From Hemibagrus wyckioides (taxonomy: Eukaryota > Chordata > Actinopteri > Siluriformes > Bagridae): a DNA stretch of 64,000 nt. A model generated the notes under the pieces. The model was given only the letters and a program-made list of their open reading frames with translations. It did not search any database and was not told the DNA's origin. Numbering within the stretch: the first letter of the stretch is position 1; the number at the start of each line of letters is the position of its first letter. The stretch is from NCBI RefSeq assembly GCF_019097595.1, contig NC_080732.1, positions 5,377,354 to 5,441,353 of the forward strand. The letters are read 5' to 3'. The position numbers and the translations under genes are program-made. Shown here one piece after another: positions 1-13,800 of the stretch.

Positions 1-644
1 TGACTGTTACCTAGAACTCTATAAAAGTCTGAAAAATTTTTTCTACCCTCTTTTACCACAGAAATTTGCCGCTGATGACTTATTCATTAATTTTAAGAAT
101 AGCACGTGGTTTATTATATTATCCATAAAGTCCTCTGTCCTTAAGAAGTCTCCTACAGTGGAAACTCCACTGACTTTCTCATTTCAGACTCTTACTTTCT
201 CCTTTCATAAATTTTCTGTTCATAAATAATAGGCCTGCATTTATTTACATGGTATTTTGTTGTTAAATCATATCATGCTCTTAAAATCTACTTAAGGTTA
301 AGTAGCGCATAACGGCATGATGAGGAAAACATGCCAGAGTAAAAATAATGATCCCAGATGACTGAAAAAGCAAACAGACACACACCTCTGTCTATATCTG
401 ACGACGACAAGTCCTATAAACAGGACTCACTCTAGACTATCCTAAAATATTCAGAAAAGTATTAAAATATCAGACTGCAGATTACGTCTGATTAAAAATT
501 GAAGAGTTGTGTATGAAGTATGATGAGTGTGTTGTGTTTATGGACTGTATCAAGTGCAGCTTGGTCTATTGCTAGTGGTTTCCATCTACAGAGAGAGGGA
601 CGGTTAATGATTAACCGCAACAACGGCAAGGCAAGTGTGTGCTT

Positions 645-686
<42 letters not shown>

Positions 687-2238
687 GAAACATTTGGTCA
701 GTATATGTTTTCTAGTTTTTTTCAAATTAAAAATGCTCCTTCGGCTCAAATCATGTAGAAAGAGTGCATAAATATTGAGTAAGTGTGTGTTTAAGCGAAA
801 CGTGTGTGTGTGTGTCTGGTTGGTCACTTTGCATGCACTTTGTAAACACTGTGTTTGAAGACGAGACATGGATTTTCTTTACACGCAGGTCAGTAATCTG
901 AAAAACACTGATGTTGGATGTTGGTAACGTGATAAATTTGCTTGTGTTCATTCTCAATCGATGGAAGTAAAATTGTTCATTCTAGACTAAACAGATAATC
1001 AATGTGTGTGTGTGTGTGTGTGTGTTTGCTCTCAGTGTTCATATAGCATAGTCCTAAAACCGCAGTGAGTGTTAATAATCCTAATCTATACTAACAATCA
1101 GGATCAAATCCAGATGTTGAGTTTAGTGCTGTGACTTAAACACACATTGTTTCACTGTAAAGGTGGGGTAGTTAGAGGGTAAGGGCTGATGGATAGGGTT
1201 GGGTATTAAAGGATGATGAAGAAGAGAGATGAAGAAGAGAGGGGTTAAGGGCTGATGGAGAAGAGCAGGAGTAAGGGTAGATGGTGCATTTCAGGTGTAA
1301 GGGCTGAAGGGGTAGTTAGGGTTTAAGGGCTGAAGGGGCAGTTAGGGTTTAAGGTTGATGGAGCAGTTAGGGTATAAGAGCTAAAGGGGTCGTTAGGGTT
1401 TAATAGATGATGGGTATAAGATCTGAATGGGAAGTTGGGGCTTAAAGGTTGATGGAGCAGTTCAGGTATAAGAGCCGATGGAGAAGAGAGGCTTGGGTTA
1501 ATGTCGATAGAGGTTAAGTGGAGCAGTTGGACATTAAGCGCTGATTAGGGGTTACAGATACAGAAGGGTAAAGGGCTGATGGAAAAGTGAGGGATTACAG
1601 GCAGAAGGGGCATCTGTGGTTTCTAAATTCCCGGCTGTTCATTCGTTGTTTTTTCTTCCTACACATTGGGTTGACATTTCTGAATGTAGCATGTAGAGTG
1701 TTGACAAATTTTACATCAAGTCCAGTGACAAACGTCACCGACGTCCTTCTCCATCAGCTCCCACCCTCACTCAGTTCAAGTGCAGCTCCATAAAGGACAT
1801 TGTTTCTGCTGAGTATCTGAGGAGTAAAAAAATCTCTTGTAATGTCTTATCAGAATGACTTTCAGCTGTTACATAAGGTCAACAAACACACACACACACA
1901 CACACATTTATGGGGTGAAAAAGAAGGTCAATATTTACCTGCAACTAAATGTGTGTGTGTGTGTGTGTGTATGCATGAGTATGAAAAGATTATATTGTAC
2001 TTGACAATGTAAGCAGCACATGAGGATATTTGAGTTTGTCCTCACACTCACACACACACACACTGATATTTGCTGTAACTTTACATTAGTGAAGGGCAGA
2101 CACGTTTAGACCAGCCGAGGCACAGACACACACACTGCAGGAGTGAACAGGAAAAATTCACACACCACTGTGTTTAAAGACAAACTTGATTTCACTGAAT
2201 GAACACATCACACATCCACACAGACTGAACAGCTGAGC
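1..2238. other. Upstream flank of slc4a2 with no coding feature
   Basis: Only microsatellites (TG at 650-683 and 1003-1025, CA at about 1886-1907, TG at about 1951-1970) and the G-rich minisatellite at 1150-1615. The short open frames cross the TG/CA repeats. A promoter for the M-T-E exon should lie here, but I cannot identify one by sequence. Confidence 0.6.
1150..1615 (+). repeat. G-rich degenerate minisatellite (unit about 25-30 bp)
   Basis: A loosely repeated block of the form AGTTAGGGTTTAAGGGCTGA, with GATGGAG variants, recurs more than ten times. It contains several TTAGGG words but no perfect telomere array. It lies upstream of the first slc4a2 exon. Confidence 0.65.
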
Positions 2239-2247
2239 ATGACTGAG
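2239..2247 (+). other. slc4a2: Putative three-codon first coding exon (M-T-E) of slc4a2
   Basis: ATG ACT GAG is followed at once by a consensus donor (GTACGT). It ends in phase 0, exactly as needed by the next exon at 3779, whose coding frame runs back through its acceptor without an obvious in-frame ATG start for the protein. Mammalian AE2 has a variant, AE2b1, in which a tiny alternative exon supplies M-T-Q in place of the longer AE2a N-terminus; M-T-E looks like its equivalent. The assignment rests on splice phase and this resemblance, not on transcript data. An AE2a-type longer first exon was not found in the window. Confidence 0.55.
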
Positions 2248-2618
2248 GTACGTTGAAAGCGGCAGTAGCTATTTGAAGACCTCCTAAACTTTCTTGGATT
2301 AGTTTCAGAAATGAGTTAACACGACCGGTGTGTTTCGGCCCGTATTTGATTTTATCTTTTTAATCTAATTTTTAAGGAATTCATTTCATTTAATTTTTTT
2401 TTCATCTGTACTTTATAGTTAGTAGATGACTGCAGACAAAAGGGCAGCGGAACCCCTTTCACCTAAATTATTTGCCTTAAATAATTCTTGAGACTTCAGG
2501 ACTGACGAATAATTAAGTGAATCTTTTGTAATCTTTGTATTTTTATTATCAGATTTTTAATTTGGGGTCCATAAATATAAGGCTACTAAGATTAATGGTT
2601 TTTTTTAGCATTTGTTTC

Positions 2619-2653
<35 letters not shown>

Positions 2654-4383
2654 TTTTTCAGAAGACCATTAGAATACCATTTTTCAGAACAACCGAAACA
2701 AATTTTGCCAGCAATCATAACTCAGTTATTCTCAATTAAACTTCTAAACATCTATGTAAAAAAAATTATAATTTTTTATTTTTTTATTGTGTAAATAAGC
2801 TAGCAATGTGATTTTGCCCATAACTTTGATTATACTTAAAAAAAGTCATTATCATTTATAATGCCAGTCTTATTCCAGAGTCAGTATTCTAAATTCGGTC
2901 AGACAGAGGCTACTGAATTGAATCGTATTGTATTGGAGAACATTCAGCAGTTCCGTCAAATATTGTTAAACATCGTTATTTTAAGAATCTAAATTGTATT
3001 TGTAAACATCTGGAAGCTTGAGACCCCTGAGACCCCTATTAATGACAGCATACAGCCAAGCTGGTATGAACTCTGCAAGTTTGTTTAAAACCAGCCGATC
3101 CATGTTAAAACAAATCTATTGGAGTGTCATTCAAATGATTCAGCTTGAATGCCAGGGATAAGATTCAAGGGAAATGCCAATTTGGTACAAAACAGTTAAC
3201 ATGGTTAATAAATCCAAAAATGTGTACAAGTGACCCAGAAAAAGTTCAAAATTCCAAATAGGTCCCAGATATTGCACATTTTCCTTTGTTAAAAAATTTC
3301 AAAACATTTTGTTTAGTTCCAGGATAAAGGGGGGGAAAAAAACTAAAATAAAATTTGACATTTTTTCAATTCTAAGAAATTTCTTTCTTTCTTTTGAAAA
3401 TGAGTCTGGAGTCTGGAACATTTTATTTTATATTTCAAAAATGAAGAAGGAAAATATCTCTAAAAATATTTTTTTTTTTTTTTTTTTTTTTCTGCAAAGG
3501 CTAATTATTTAAAATAAAATATATATTCTCAATAATTAGCCCTGGCAGAAAATATAAATAAAAAATATATTTCACAAACCAATTTTAAATCACAATGGAG
3601 TAACAATGCTGTAGAAGTAGCGATGATACTCTCAGAAAAGTACATAGTGAACATTCTGTTACAAATAAAACAGCTGTTATAGGAAAACGTGGTGATGGTG
3701 CGATTACTTATAAGTTTTCTGTTGCTTCCATCTCCTTGAGACTCATTTGGCATTTCCGATGTGTGTCTTTCTCCACAGCCCGTGTCGTCTACCATTTCAA
3801 CGTCTCCGATACCAGAAGAGGAGGATGAAGACTTGAACAAAGCTTTGGGTGTTGAAAGATTTCAGCAGATTCTCAGTCCGACTTCACGTGAGCCTAGCGA
3901 GCACCGACACTACAGCGAGGAGGACTTCCTGAGTGAGTACACCAGCATTGCATGGTAATAAAAATACACACTAGAACTACACACAAACACGGGCAACAAT
4001 ACATAAAGCGCTATTCATGCCGTGTACAAACTATAGGCTGTATCATGAGTCAGAAGTCCAAAAGACACAACGTTCATCATGGTTCATCACAGAGATTCCC
4101 AGTGAACAGCTGAACACCGTATGTCTGTATGTGTGTGTCGTTCAGATCATCGCCACTCGTCACATCACACTCATCACCCTCTGTCCAAACACAGCGATGC
4201 CCGGAGAAAGAGAAGTGGGAAAAAGAAAAGAGGTAAAGAGCGACACACTAGTGATGACCTCAGCGTGCAAGAGGAAGAGGAAGAGGAAGAAAAGCACACT
4301 GACAAACCTGAGAGCGAGAAGCAGGATGCTGTGCAGGTGAGTGTGTCGAATGAACTCGAAAATTAAATACGTGTCATATGTTC

Positions 4384-4467
<84 letters not shown>

Positions 4468-7400
4468 GTTGAGTATTTAAACAATGCTCCGATTTCATGT
4501 CTTATTTCTAATGGAGATATAAATCAGATTGTTGTGCTACAGAGTAGGAAAATACTTCCTTATTTGCTGCACCTTAAAAGATTCCCTACTGAATATTCTT
4601 TCAGAAAGTGACACCCTTATGTGGCTTCTTATTTCCAAAAAGGCTCAAAGCATTATGGGTATTTGGTACCTGCTTGGTCAAACTTTTAAGCTTTCGAATG
4701 CATAGTGAAATATTTCCACAATTCAGATCTTTTTTTATGTCTATTGTTTTGCCCCAGTTCTTCCTGTACGATGACGAGGTTTTCCCTGCGGATAGAGAAA
4801 ACGCAGCTGAGAACAAACCCTCCTCTACAGCAACACACACCAACGACGCTACTGCAGACGGGGAGCGCACACACTCTGAGACTGAAACACGCAACGGCAA
4901 CACAACAGTGACTGAGTGAGTGAGATTCAAACACACACCTTTATCACAAACTGTTCACACGTAGCAACAGAAATGCAAACGAGTGCCTATAATAAACCTA
5001 GTGTCTAAGCCAAAGTATACTCATCTTCTATTTCCATTCACATTTCTAGTCCCAACTTCCTGAATCACATAGTTCCAGTTTCATTTCAGGAGTTTTTTGC
5101 GGCCAAAAATATGTGTGTAACTGCAGCGGCTCTTGTTTTTCATTTGTGATGCAAATTGCAAAGCTTTTTTGGTGGGAAACCTTGTTGAATTTGTGAAATC
5201 CCAGACACAGGATTCTTACAAGAATCCTACAAGTGAAGACACATATGTAATTATTTTCTATGATAGCTGTATTCATGTTCGACATGTGAATCAAAGAGGG
5301 ATTTGGTTCGATGTGCGCCATGATGACGACACATGACACGTCTCAGCCTGAAAATCTGTGGAAAATCTGTCATTATTTTGAACTCACAGAGCTTGCATGA
5401 ATTTACATGCATTGCTGGGAATTGTGAAATCATAAGTTAAGTGAAATTGTCTTTATTTGTCACATATACATTACTGCACATGCCTTCTTTGCATATCCCA
5501 TCCTTGAGGGTTGTGGTCAGAGCACAGGGTCAGCTATGATGCAGCACTACTAGAGCAGGGTGCTTTGCTCCAGGGTCCAACGGTGGCAGCTTGATGGTGC
5601 TGGGGGCTTGAACCCCAATCATCCAGGCAAAGACCCAGAGCCTTAATCACATGAGCTACCTCATTATGAAATCCTGGAGGCATTGTATAGTTACAGCCTA
5701 TGAGAAAAATATATAATTGTGCAGAGAAAATAATGCCTATGGAATAACATCTGAATAGAAAAGAATTATATGCAAATCTAATATCTTCCGTATTCAAGAA
5801 ACTTCTAGTTCTAATTCCACTCACCTACTATCATCTAGTACCCTAGATACAGATCCCTATTTTCCTATTTCCAGTTTCCTTACACCATACTTCCTATTCT
5901 TCATCCCCCCCGGATACTTCAAGCTTCCCAATTCCTTGACCCGAATTCCCAAATTCCCTTTTTTCCATAGATCACCCCATAGCTCCCTACTTCCACCTCC
6001 CCTAATTATATAACTAGCTCCCTAAATACAAGTCCATATTAGGGGTTTGTATCAGCAGGAATCTTGTTACTCATTACACTGGGTGTCATTACTGAACTGT
6101 TGTCATAGCAACTGCTCCTTTTTTGGTCCTCCTTTTCCCATTATCCTCCTTTTTTTTACTTTCTGGAGTCTGTGATCTGTGTATGGTGTGGATACTCGGA
6201 CTCGAAAATGTCTATTTTATTAAGTGATGGTGAGTGTTTCAGTGATTTCTACGTTACTTTACTGATCAGAGTGTGTCTTTTATTACCTGTGTGTATTCTT
6301 GTTCTCTCTATTAGCTCCTGACCTGGTTATGTAATGTAAATCAGGTTAGAATTTTGCAGTGTCACAAAATATAGAAGTACTGTTAATACTGTTTTCTTAA
6401 AAGCCTGTTCATGGCATTACAGTCTGGGAAATCAGGATCAGATTTATTTACACTTGTAAAAGCCATGACTAACTCAACATGTAGGCATGTGCGTTGGCTT
6501 GGATTTTTTTAGGAGTCTTATAGGAGGGTGTCCTACAAAGATGTCCTCTTATAGTGGACAGTCACTGGACTTCAATCTCCAGTGATTTAATTTCTTTATT
6601 TAATCTAGCATTAAAAAACCGACCGCCTACTGCATGGCAGCTTTACTCCCTGATGAGTAAATAAACCTAATTCCTTAAAACAATATATAATTACTATAGA
6701 ATATATAATTAATAGAATTACTCTTACTGTACATTTGTTAATCATTTATGATTATTTAGTAACGACATTAAATCTGGACTTAAATCTCGGACATATTTTT
6801 ATATACTGTATTATTAGTATGACCCACACACTGAATGACTCAGTCTCTGAAAATTATAGCAGAAATCACATGACAAAGTTCTCACGCTCTATAAGTATAT
6901 TTATATCATGGTATTCTACCTACATTTAGCTGTCATTTTGTAAGGAGTTCTGTGTGTGTCGATGTATCATGAATGCAGAGTTTCTGAAATGCTTGTAAAT
7001 AATGCTGAGAAATTTTAGTTTGGTTCATTTAATCATTATTGCTTAGCACCAGGCTCTTTTTAAAGGACATTAGAAGACAGCTTGGCCTCCAGATGATACA
7101 CTATATTGCCAAACGTTTTGGGACATCTGCCTTTACATGAATGTAATATGGAGTTGGCCCGCCTTTTGCAACTACTGTATAACAGCTTCAACTCTACTGG
7201 GAAGGCTTTCCACAAGGTTTAGCAGTGTGTACATGGGAATTTTTTGACCATTTTTCTAGAAGGGCATTTGTGAGGTCAGGCACTGAAGTTGGACGAGAAG
7301 GTCTTGGTCACGGTCTCCGCTATAATTCATCGCATCAAAGGTGTTGAATCAGGTTGAGGTCAGGACAGTCAAGTTCCTCCACACCAAACTCACTGATCCA

Positions 7401-8536
7401 TGTCTTTATGGACCTTGCTGTGTGCACTGGTGTACAGTCATGTTGGAACAGGAAGGGGTCATCCCCAAACTGTTCACACAAAGTTGGGAGCATGAAATTG
7501 TCCAACATATCTAGGTACGCTGAAGCATTAAGAGTTCCTTTCACTAGAACTAAGGGGCCGAGCCCAACACCTGAAAAACAACACTTGAATTCAATGATTT
7601 CAAAGGGGTGTCCCAAAACTTATGGCAATATAATCTATTTTAAGTCACCCATGATAATAATAACCTCAATTCATAAAAAAAAACTAAAATGCTATTACTT
7701 TATTACTTACACTGTATCGTGCAGAAGTGTGTTTTTTCAACACACCTCTCTTTTTTTTTACACAGTTCCTCAAAGCACCACATTGTGACCATCAACCCAA
7801 GCTCTGTGACATTTCACCCCAGCACTTTGACCTCATCCAGTCCAACAGGAAACATGACAGGAAACGAGAGTACAAAATACGAGAGGATTCCTGCGGACGA
7901 GGCAGAGACACAAGCACTTGGCTCAGCCAACTTGGATGACATTAAGAGTGAGTTTAAATAACTCTCTTTGAAACCACACTGTTTTCAGGTTGTCACCTGA
8001 CTGTCTTGTTTTTTTCACCAAGGGGGCAGGGTGGCTTAGGGGTTAGTATGGTGTCCCTCCAAGGTAGGGGTTTTGATTCCTGCCTCCCCCTTGTGTATGC
8101 AAAGTTTGCATGTTCTCCCTGTGCTTCAGAGATTTCCTTTAGGTTCTCTAATTTCCTCCCCCAGTCCAAAGACATGCATTGTAGGCTGAATGGCATCTCT
8201 AAATTGTCCGTAGTGTGTGATTGTGCCCTGCCTTGTGCCCTGAGTCCTGTGGGATAGGTCCAGACTCCCCTTGGCCTTGTGTAGGATAAGCTGGATGGAT
8301 GGATGGATGGATGGACTGATCTTTCTCAAGCAATTGGTATCATGAGTACCAATTTTTATCTGAATAACAATTCACTTTCACTTTAATTTGTAAATTGACC
8401 TTTAAATGTTACTGTTTTACTGTGTGTGTGTGTGTGTGTGTGTCTGTGTGTGTTTCCCTTGGCAGCTTCTTGCATGTTCCCTGCTGAGATTTAAAATTAA
8501 AACCTTTAAACTCACTGTGATCCATTATTCGGAGTG

Positions 8537-8570
<34 letters not shown>

Positions 8571-10811
8571 ACATTTTAATATTTTATCCTTTTTTTTAGA
8601 GACTGAGAGCTGACTTTTATCAGTGCGTGTTTATGGGAATATTCGGAGGCCCAAAGTGACATCCTCCTTGGCATCCTCATGAGTGTTTCCTCTATTAATG
8701 AATATGTCAGCGGAATATGAGACAGTTATAATAAATTCTCCTAAAAATCACAATCACATTGAAATGATGATAAACCTCAGCTGTTCGGAGTATCACTGTA
8801 TGTTATTGCAGATTCTCCTGGTTGTCATACAGTGATGAGTCTAGATTTTTAGCAACATGATACATGACTTTCCCAAAATGACATACGATACACTTACACT
8901 ATGCACTATGTAGTTTGCATGTCTACTGTGAATTTGTGTGAAGCGTGGAAAAATAAATCACACAAATGTACAGTATGTGCATAGGCTAATTTATAAGACA
9001 TTTATAAGATCTCTTTTCCACCAGAGAAAATGCAAAATTTTTATTAGTTACATACACAATCATACACAGTACAACATGTAGTAACATGCTTGTTATAACT
9101 GTCTATGTAATAAAAAATAAAAGTCATAAAAATAATGAAATAAAATGGAATTCACATTTTTTACAATTAAAAAATTTAAAATTAAAAAGTATTTCAGATA
9201 AAATAAGGTATAATAAATTAAAGTAAAATTAAATGGACGTCGTCAGTCGTCTTGAAAATTTTCCCCTCCCTTCTTCTCTCTTCTCTACCCCTTTATTTGT
9301 TTCTTGCCCTGAAAGACAATTCCTACAGGAATATTTTATTAATAGCTCCAAACTATGATGGAAATGCTAACTGGAATTTCTTTTTGGAATCTTTGACAAT
9401 CTACAAAAAAAAAAAAGTCATGTGTTAATATACATGTGTTATATGGACTATATATAAATATATAATAACATTTGTGTCATAAAACTTTTGTCTGTGACCA
9501 CCTTCCGCAAATTTAAAAACAGTTACGAATTTAGAACATTTCTTGTTTATTTTATAAATCTGACAAATTTTTCAGAGAAGTTAAATACACTGAAATATAC
9601 AAGGGAAAGGCATGAATGAAATCCAGAAGTAGTTTCGTTTCGTTAATCACAGTGATGTGTATTTCACTGTGTCTGAAATTTCCCAGCTCACCGTTTCGAG
9701 GATGTTCCTGGCGTGAGGAGACACCTGGTGAGGAAAAGCACCAAATCCTCCGTAGTGCACATCAATAAAGATCACGCCGAGCCGAGCACCCGCAGTCGCA
9801 AAGTCGACCGCACACCACACGAGGTAATTCCACACACGCTTACACCAGTTAACAGAAACCTACCTACACCGGACATGTTCTAAAATCATCTCTGAGACCA
9901 AGTTTAGTTAATCCTCATGATTACATATTGCTAGATCTTGTCCCACTCAAGCAACAGTGCTAAGATCCAGTATTTTTGATCTGGAATCAGTGAAAGGCCA
10001 CGTGATAGTCTGGTATAAATGTGCTCACACTGTGAGATCACACCAGATACATAAGCCAGACACAGAGCAGTATTGTTGATGAGGCACAAAGCGTATTTGT
10101 ACGAAGCATTCTCAAGGAATTCTCAGTAGAAACACTACACAATACAGATTTATGCTTTTTACAGTATATGTCAATAGCACAAGGGGCGATAGTTCCCTAT
10201 TTCACACACTCCAGCATGGCATAAGTGTTCACTCTATACACAAGATGCCACAATCAAGAGCCGAGAGTGGAAATGGGAGAATTCGGGTGCTCTCTCTCGC
10301 TCTTTTTCCTGTCAATCAAAGTGTCAGCAGCCAATCACGGGCTTTTGGTACTGTGATGCAACACAAGAAGCAAGACCGAATTGAGGAGAAAATAATGGGT
10401 GGAAAATCCTGTAGTTTTTTCCCCCTTATAGCAGCATCCTTACTTATTTTACAAGAACTGTTATCTAGCTAGCTAAACAGAACAAAACAGTTGCTAAGCA
10501 TTAGCTTATTAGTCTAAACACTGGCAACTAATTTTCTTGTAATATCATCTGACCCAATCCTGGACATCTCTAACACACCCACACACACACACACACACAC
10601 CAGCCTTCACATTGTAATAATACACAAGCATATTAATAATATATGCAGTCATCTTATCACACACACACACACACACACTTTACCCCAGAGTTTAATCCTC
10701 ACTGTCATCGGTCTCAGTAAAGTCTTGGATTATTTGTCATGCAAAAGCTGAGTGAATAGAACCTAATTAAACATGCATGATCGTCACAGACCTGGGAGAG
10801 ATCCGGTCTCA

Positions 10812-10862
<51 letters not shown>

Positions 10863-13800
10863 GGGCATGTTTAATTAATGCACTCACACATACCTTACCT
10901 GTGTGTGTGTGTGTGTGTGTGTGTTCACTGCCCTCTCCTTTGAGTGTGTCCCTCTTGTTATTGTGACACACCATGGTGCTGTTAGATTTCTCTCAAAGGC
11001 AGCAGGTTAGAGATGTTTCTGTACACCGTGTGTGTGTGTGTGTGTGTGTGCATATTAGAATGGGTTTGCTTTTAGTCTAGCTGTAATGCTTATGTTAAAG
11101 CCTGGTTAAAATGTTAAACAATACAGTGTTTAACAGTGTTCTTTCCGTGCACTTGACCATGTCTGACAGGGTTTTGTTGTTTGTATTGATTAGCATAAGA
11201 TCATACTGTAAGTGGCACTGAAGTGAATCGAAGTGGTCGAGTTGGTGCTTCTGATTTAAAGTAAACATTATTTCCTCACACTGAAAATAATACAAATTCC
11301 AGCGATATGTCCTGAAAGTTCTGTGTATTGAAAGTCAGGTTATGCAGCTGATGATGAGGACAGGATTTTCCATGCTCCAGATTTTTCTTGAGTAAAAGCA
11401 CCTGAAACAAGATCTGGAGTCACTTCACTTTCTGTCCTTGTTTTAAAGTGGTTAGCTGACGAACGCAGATGGCTAATATGTATTAATACACGGGGTCGTA
11501 TACCTATTGTAGTCTCATCCACTTCAAACCAACAAACAGGAGGAGATAGGAAATAAGAATGACTTGAAACTAAGATGGATGAAAATATATATATATATAA
11601 ATATAAATAATATATTTAATAAATAATAAATTAATAAATAATATTAATATTATTTAATAAATATATTATTTAAATAAAAACATTATATATATATATATAA
11701 ATTTCCAGAGATTTGCTTGGATTCAGTTATTCTAAATTTGTCATATTTGTCAAGCCCTTCATAGGCAGCCTACTGAGTGTGTCTGTGTGCTGTAGGTGTT
11801 TGTAGAGCTGAATGAGCTGATCCTAGATAAGAACCAGGAGCTGCAGTGGAGAGAGACGGCACGCTGGATTAAGTTTGAGGAGGACGTGGAGGAGGAAACA
11901 CACCGCTGGGGGAAACCACACATCGCCTCACTCTCCTTTCGCAGTTTACTGGAGCTGCGCAAAACTATAGCACATGGTAACTATTATTGTTGTTGTTGTG
12001 TTATTATTATAATTACTCCAGGGTTTAGGGTTTGTTTTCTGCCTCTGCTGCCTCTTGAGTGCGTGTGTGTGTGTGTGTGTGGAGTTTGCGTGTTTCCTCT
12101 GTGTTTTGGGAGTTTCCTCTGGGTACTCTGGTTTCCTCCAGCAGTCCCAAAACATGTTGTAGGGTGTGTGAGTGTGTGTGTGTGAGTGATTGTGTCCTGC
12201 AATGGGTTTGCACCCCATCCACACCTTGTGCCCCAAGTCCCCAGGGCTAGACTCCATGTTCCCTGCGATCCTGTGATAGATAAGAGGTACAGAAAATGGA
12301 TGGATGGAAGGCTGTTGTTATTATTATTAGTACTATTAATATTGCTACTTCTATTTCTATTGTGTGTGTGCTAATAATAATAATAAAAATAAGAATAATA
12401 TGTTGTTGTTGTTGTTGTTTAGGCACAGTGCTGCTGGATCTAGATCAGAAAACATTAGCTGGAATTGCTCACCAAGTCGTTGAGCAGATGATCATCAGCG
12501 ATCAGATCAGAGCTGAGGACAGAGCAAACGTGTTAAGAGCACTACTGCTGAAACACAGGTATACACACACACATACTCACACACACACCTCCATTTCAAT
12601 TTACCTGATACTGTGACTTGCTCTGTTGTGTTATATTGTAATTCAGCATATCCCTGACCCCAATCACTCATTTCAATTGTGTGTGTGTGTTTCATCTGTT
12701 AGTCACCCATGTGATGAGAAAGATCACAGCTCATTCCCCAGAAACATCTCAACAGCCAGTCTGGGTTCATTAATCTCTCATCATCACCATCACCACCACC
12801 ATCATCATCACCATCATCATCACCAGACAGAGACGTCCGTCACCGAGCCGCTGATGGGGAACACAAACACAAAACACGACAGCACACAGCACACACACCC
12901 CGAGACTGCTGAGGTGAGAGTCACGAGAATCAGGGGTCTAACTAGAGGACTAGAAATGACTGGAAAGAAAGATTGAATGAAAAGAAATGAGAAAACTTGC
13001 AGGGAAGTGGACTCATAAATGACCAGGAATCAGGAGTCTGAAACCTGAGGGAACCTGGGAAGAAAAACATGAATAAATAGGAACTAGAAGACAAGAAGTG
13101 ACAAGGTCAGTGGAATCAAGGGGACTTAAATGGAAGTAGTGAACAAGGCAACTAGAAGTTTAAATGAAGAAATTAGTTAGAAATTTGACTTAAAACATGT
13201 ATAAATAAAACACTGGAGGACTAAAATGACTAGAAACATGAACAACCGGACCAAAGGAAGTGCAAACACAGGACTGGAAAGTGGAAGGCAGGATATAGAC
13301 ACAGTAGAGACACAAACAATGATTGTGAAACAGAGCGGGTAAAAAAAGGGAACACTGTCTCCCCCTGCTGGACACCAGAGGAACTGGACAAAGACAGCGG
13401 TATCTGTGAAAGAGTTCTAATGAATGATTTCTCAACATAGCACTGTGTGTGTGTGTGTGTGTGTGTGTGTTTGTTCATCAGGCTTTCTCTAATTATAGTC
13501 AAGATAGCGTTAATACTTTAAATAAAAATAGTGACCCTATTTTTCATTCATAATTCACAGAAATGTTTTTTCAACCTTTATTAACCAGTATTTATATAAT
13601 TATATATAGTTTTATAGTTAGATATTCAGGTTTTGTGTGTGTATACCTGTGTAATGTGTATGAATTGTGTGTATAATGTGTTTGCAGAAAGAACCGACGA
13701 CGCCTGCTGGCATGCACAGATCGAAATCTAAACACGAGCTCAAACTGCTGGAGAAAATTCCAGAAAATGCCGAAGCCACAGTGGTACTCGTGGGTAAGAA

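Noticed and set aside
492..957. Minus-strand frames with long Thr-His runs
   Set aside because: Direct translation of CA/TG microsatellites.
1320..1400. TTAGGG words as an interstitial telomere
   Set aside because: No consecutive hexamers; the words are part of a longer degenerate unit.
3309..3512. 67-codon frame in slc4a2 intron 1
   Set aside because: Lys/Phe-rich product of an A/T homopolymer region; no conserved motif.
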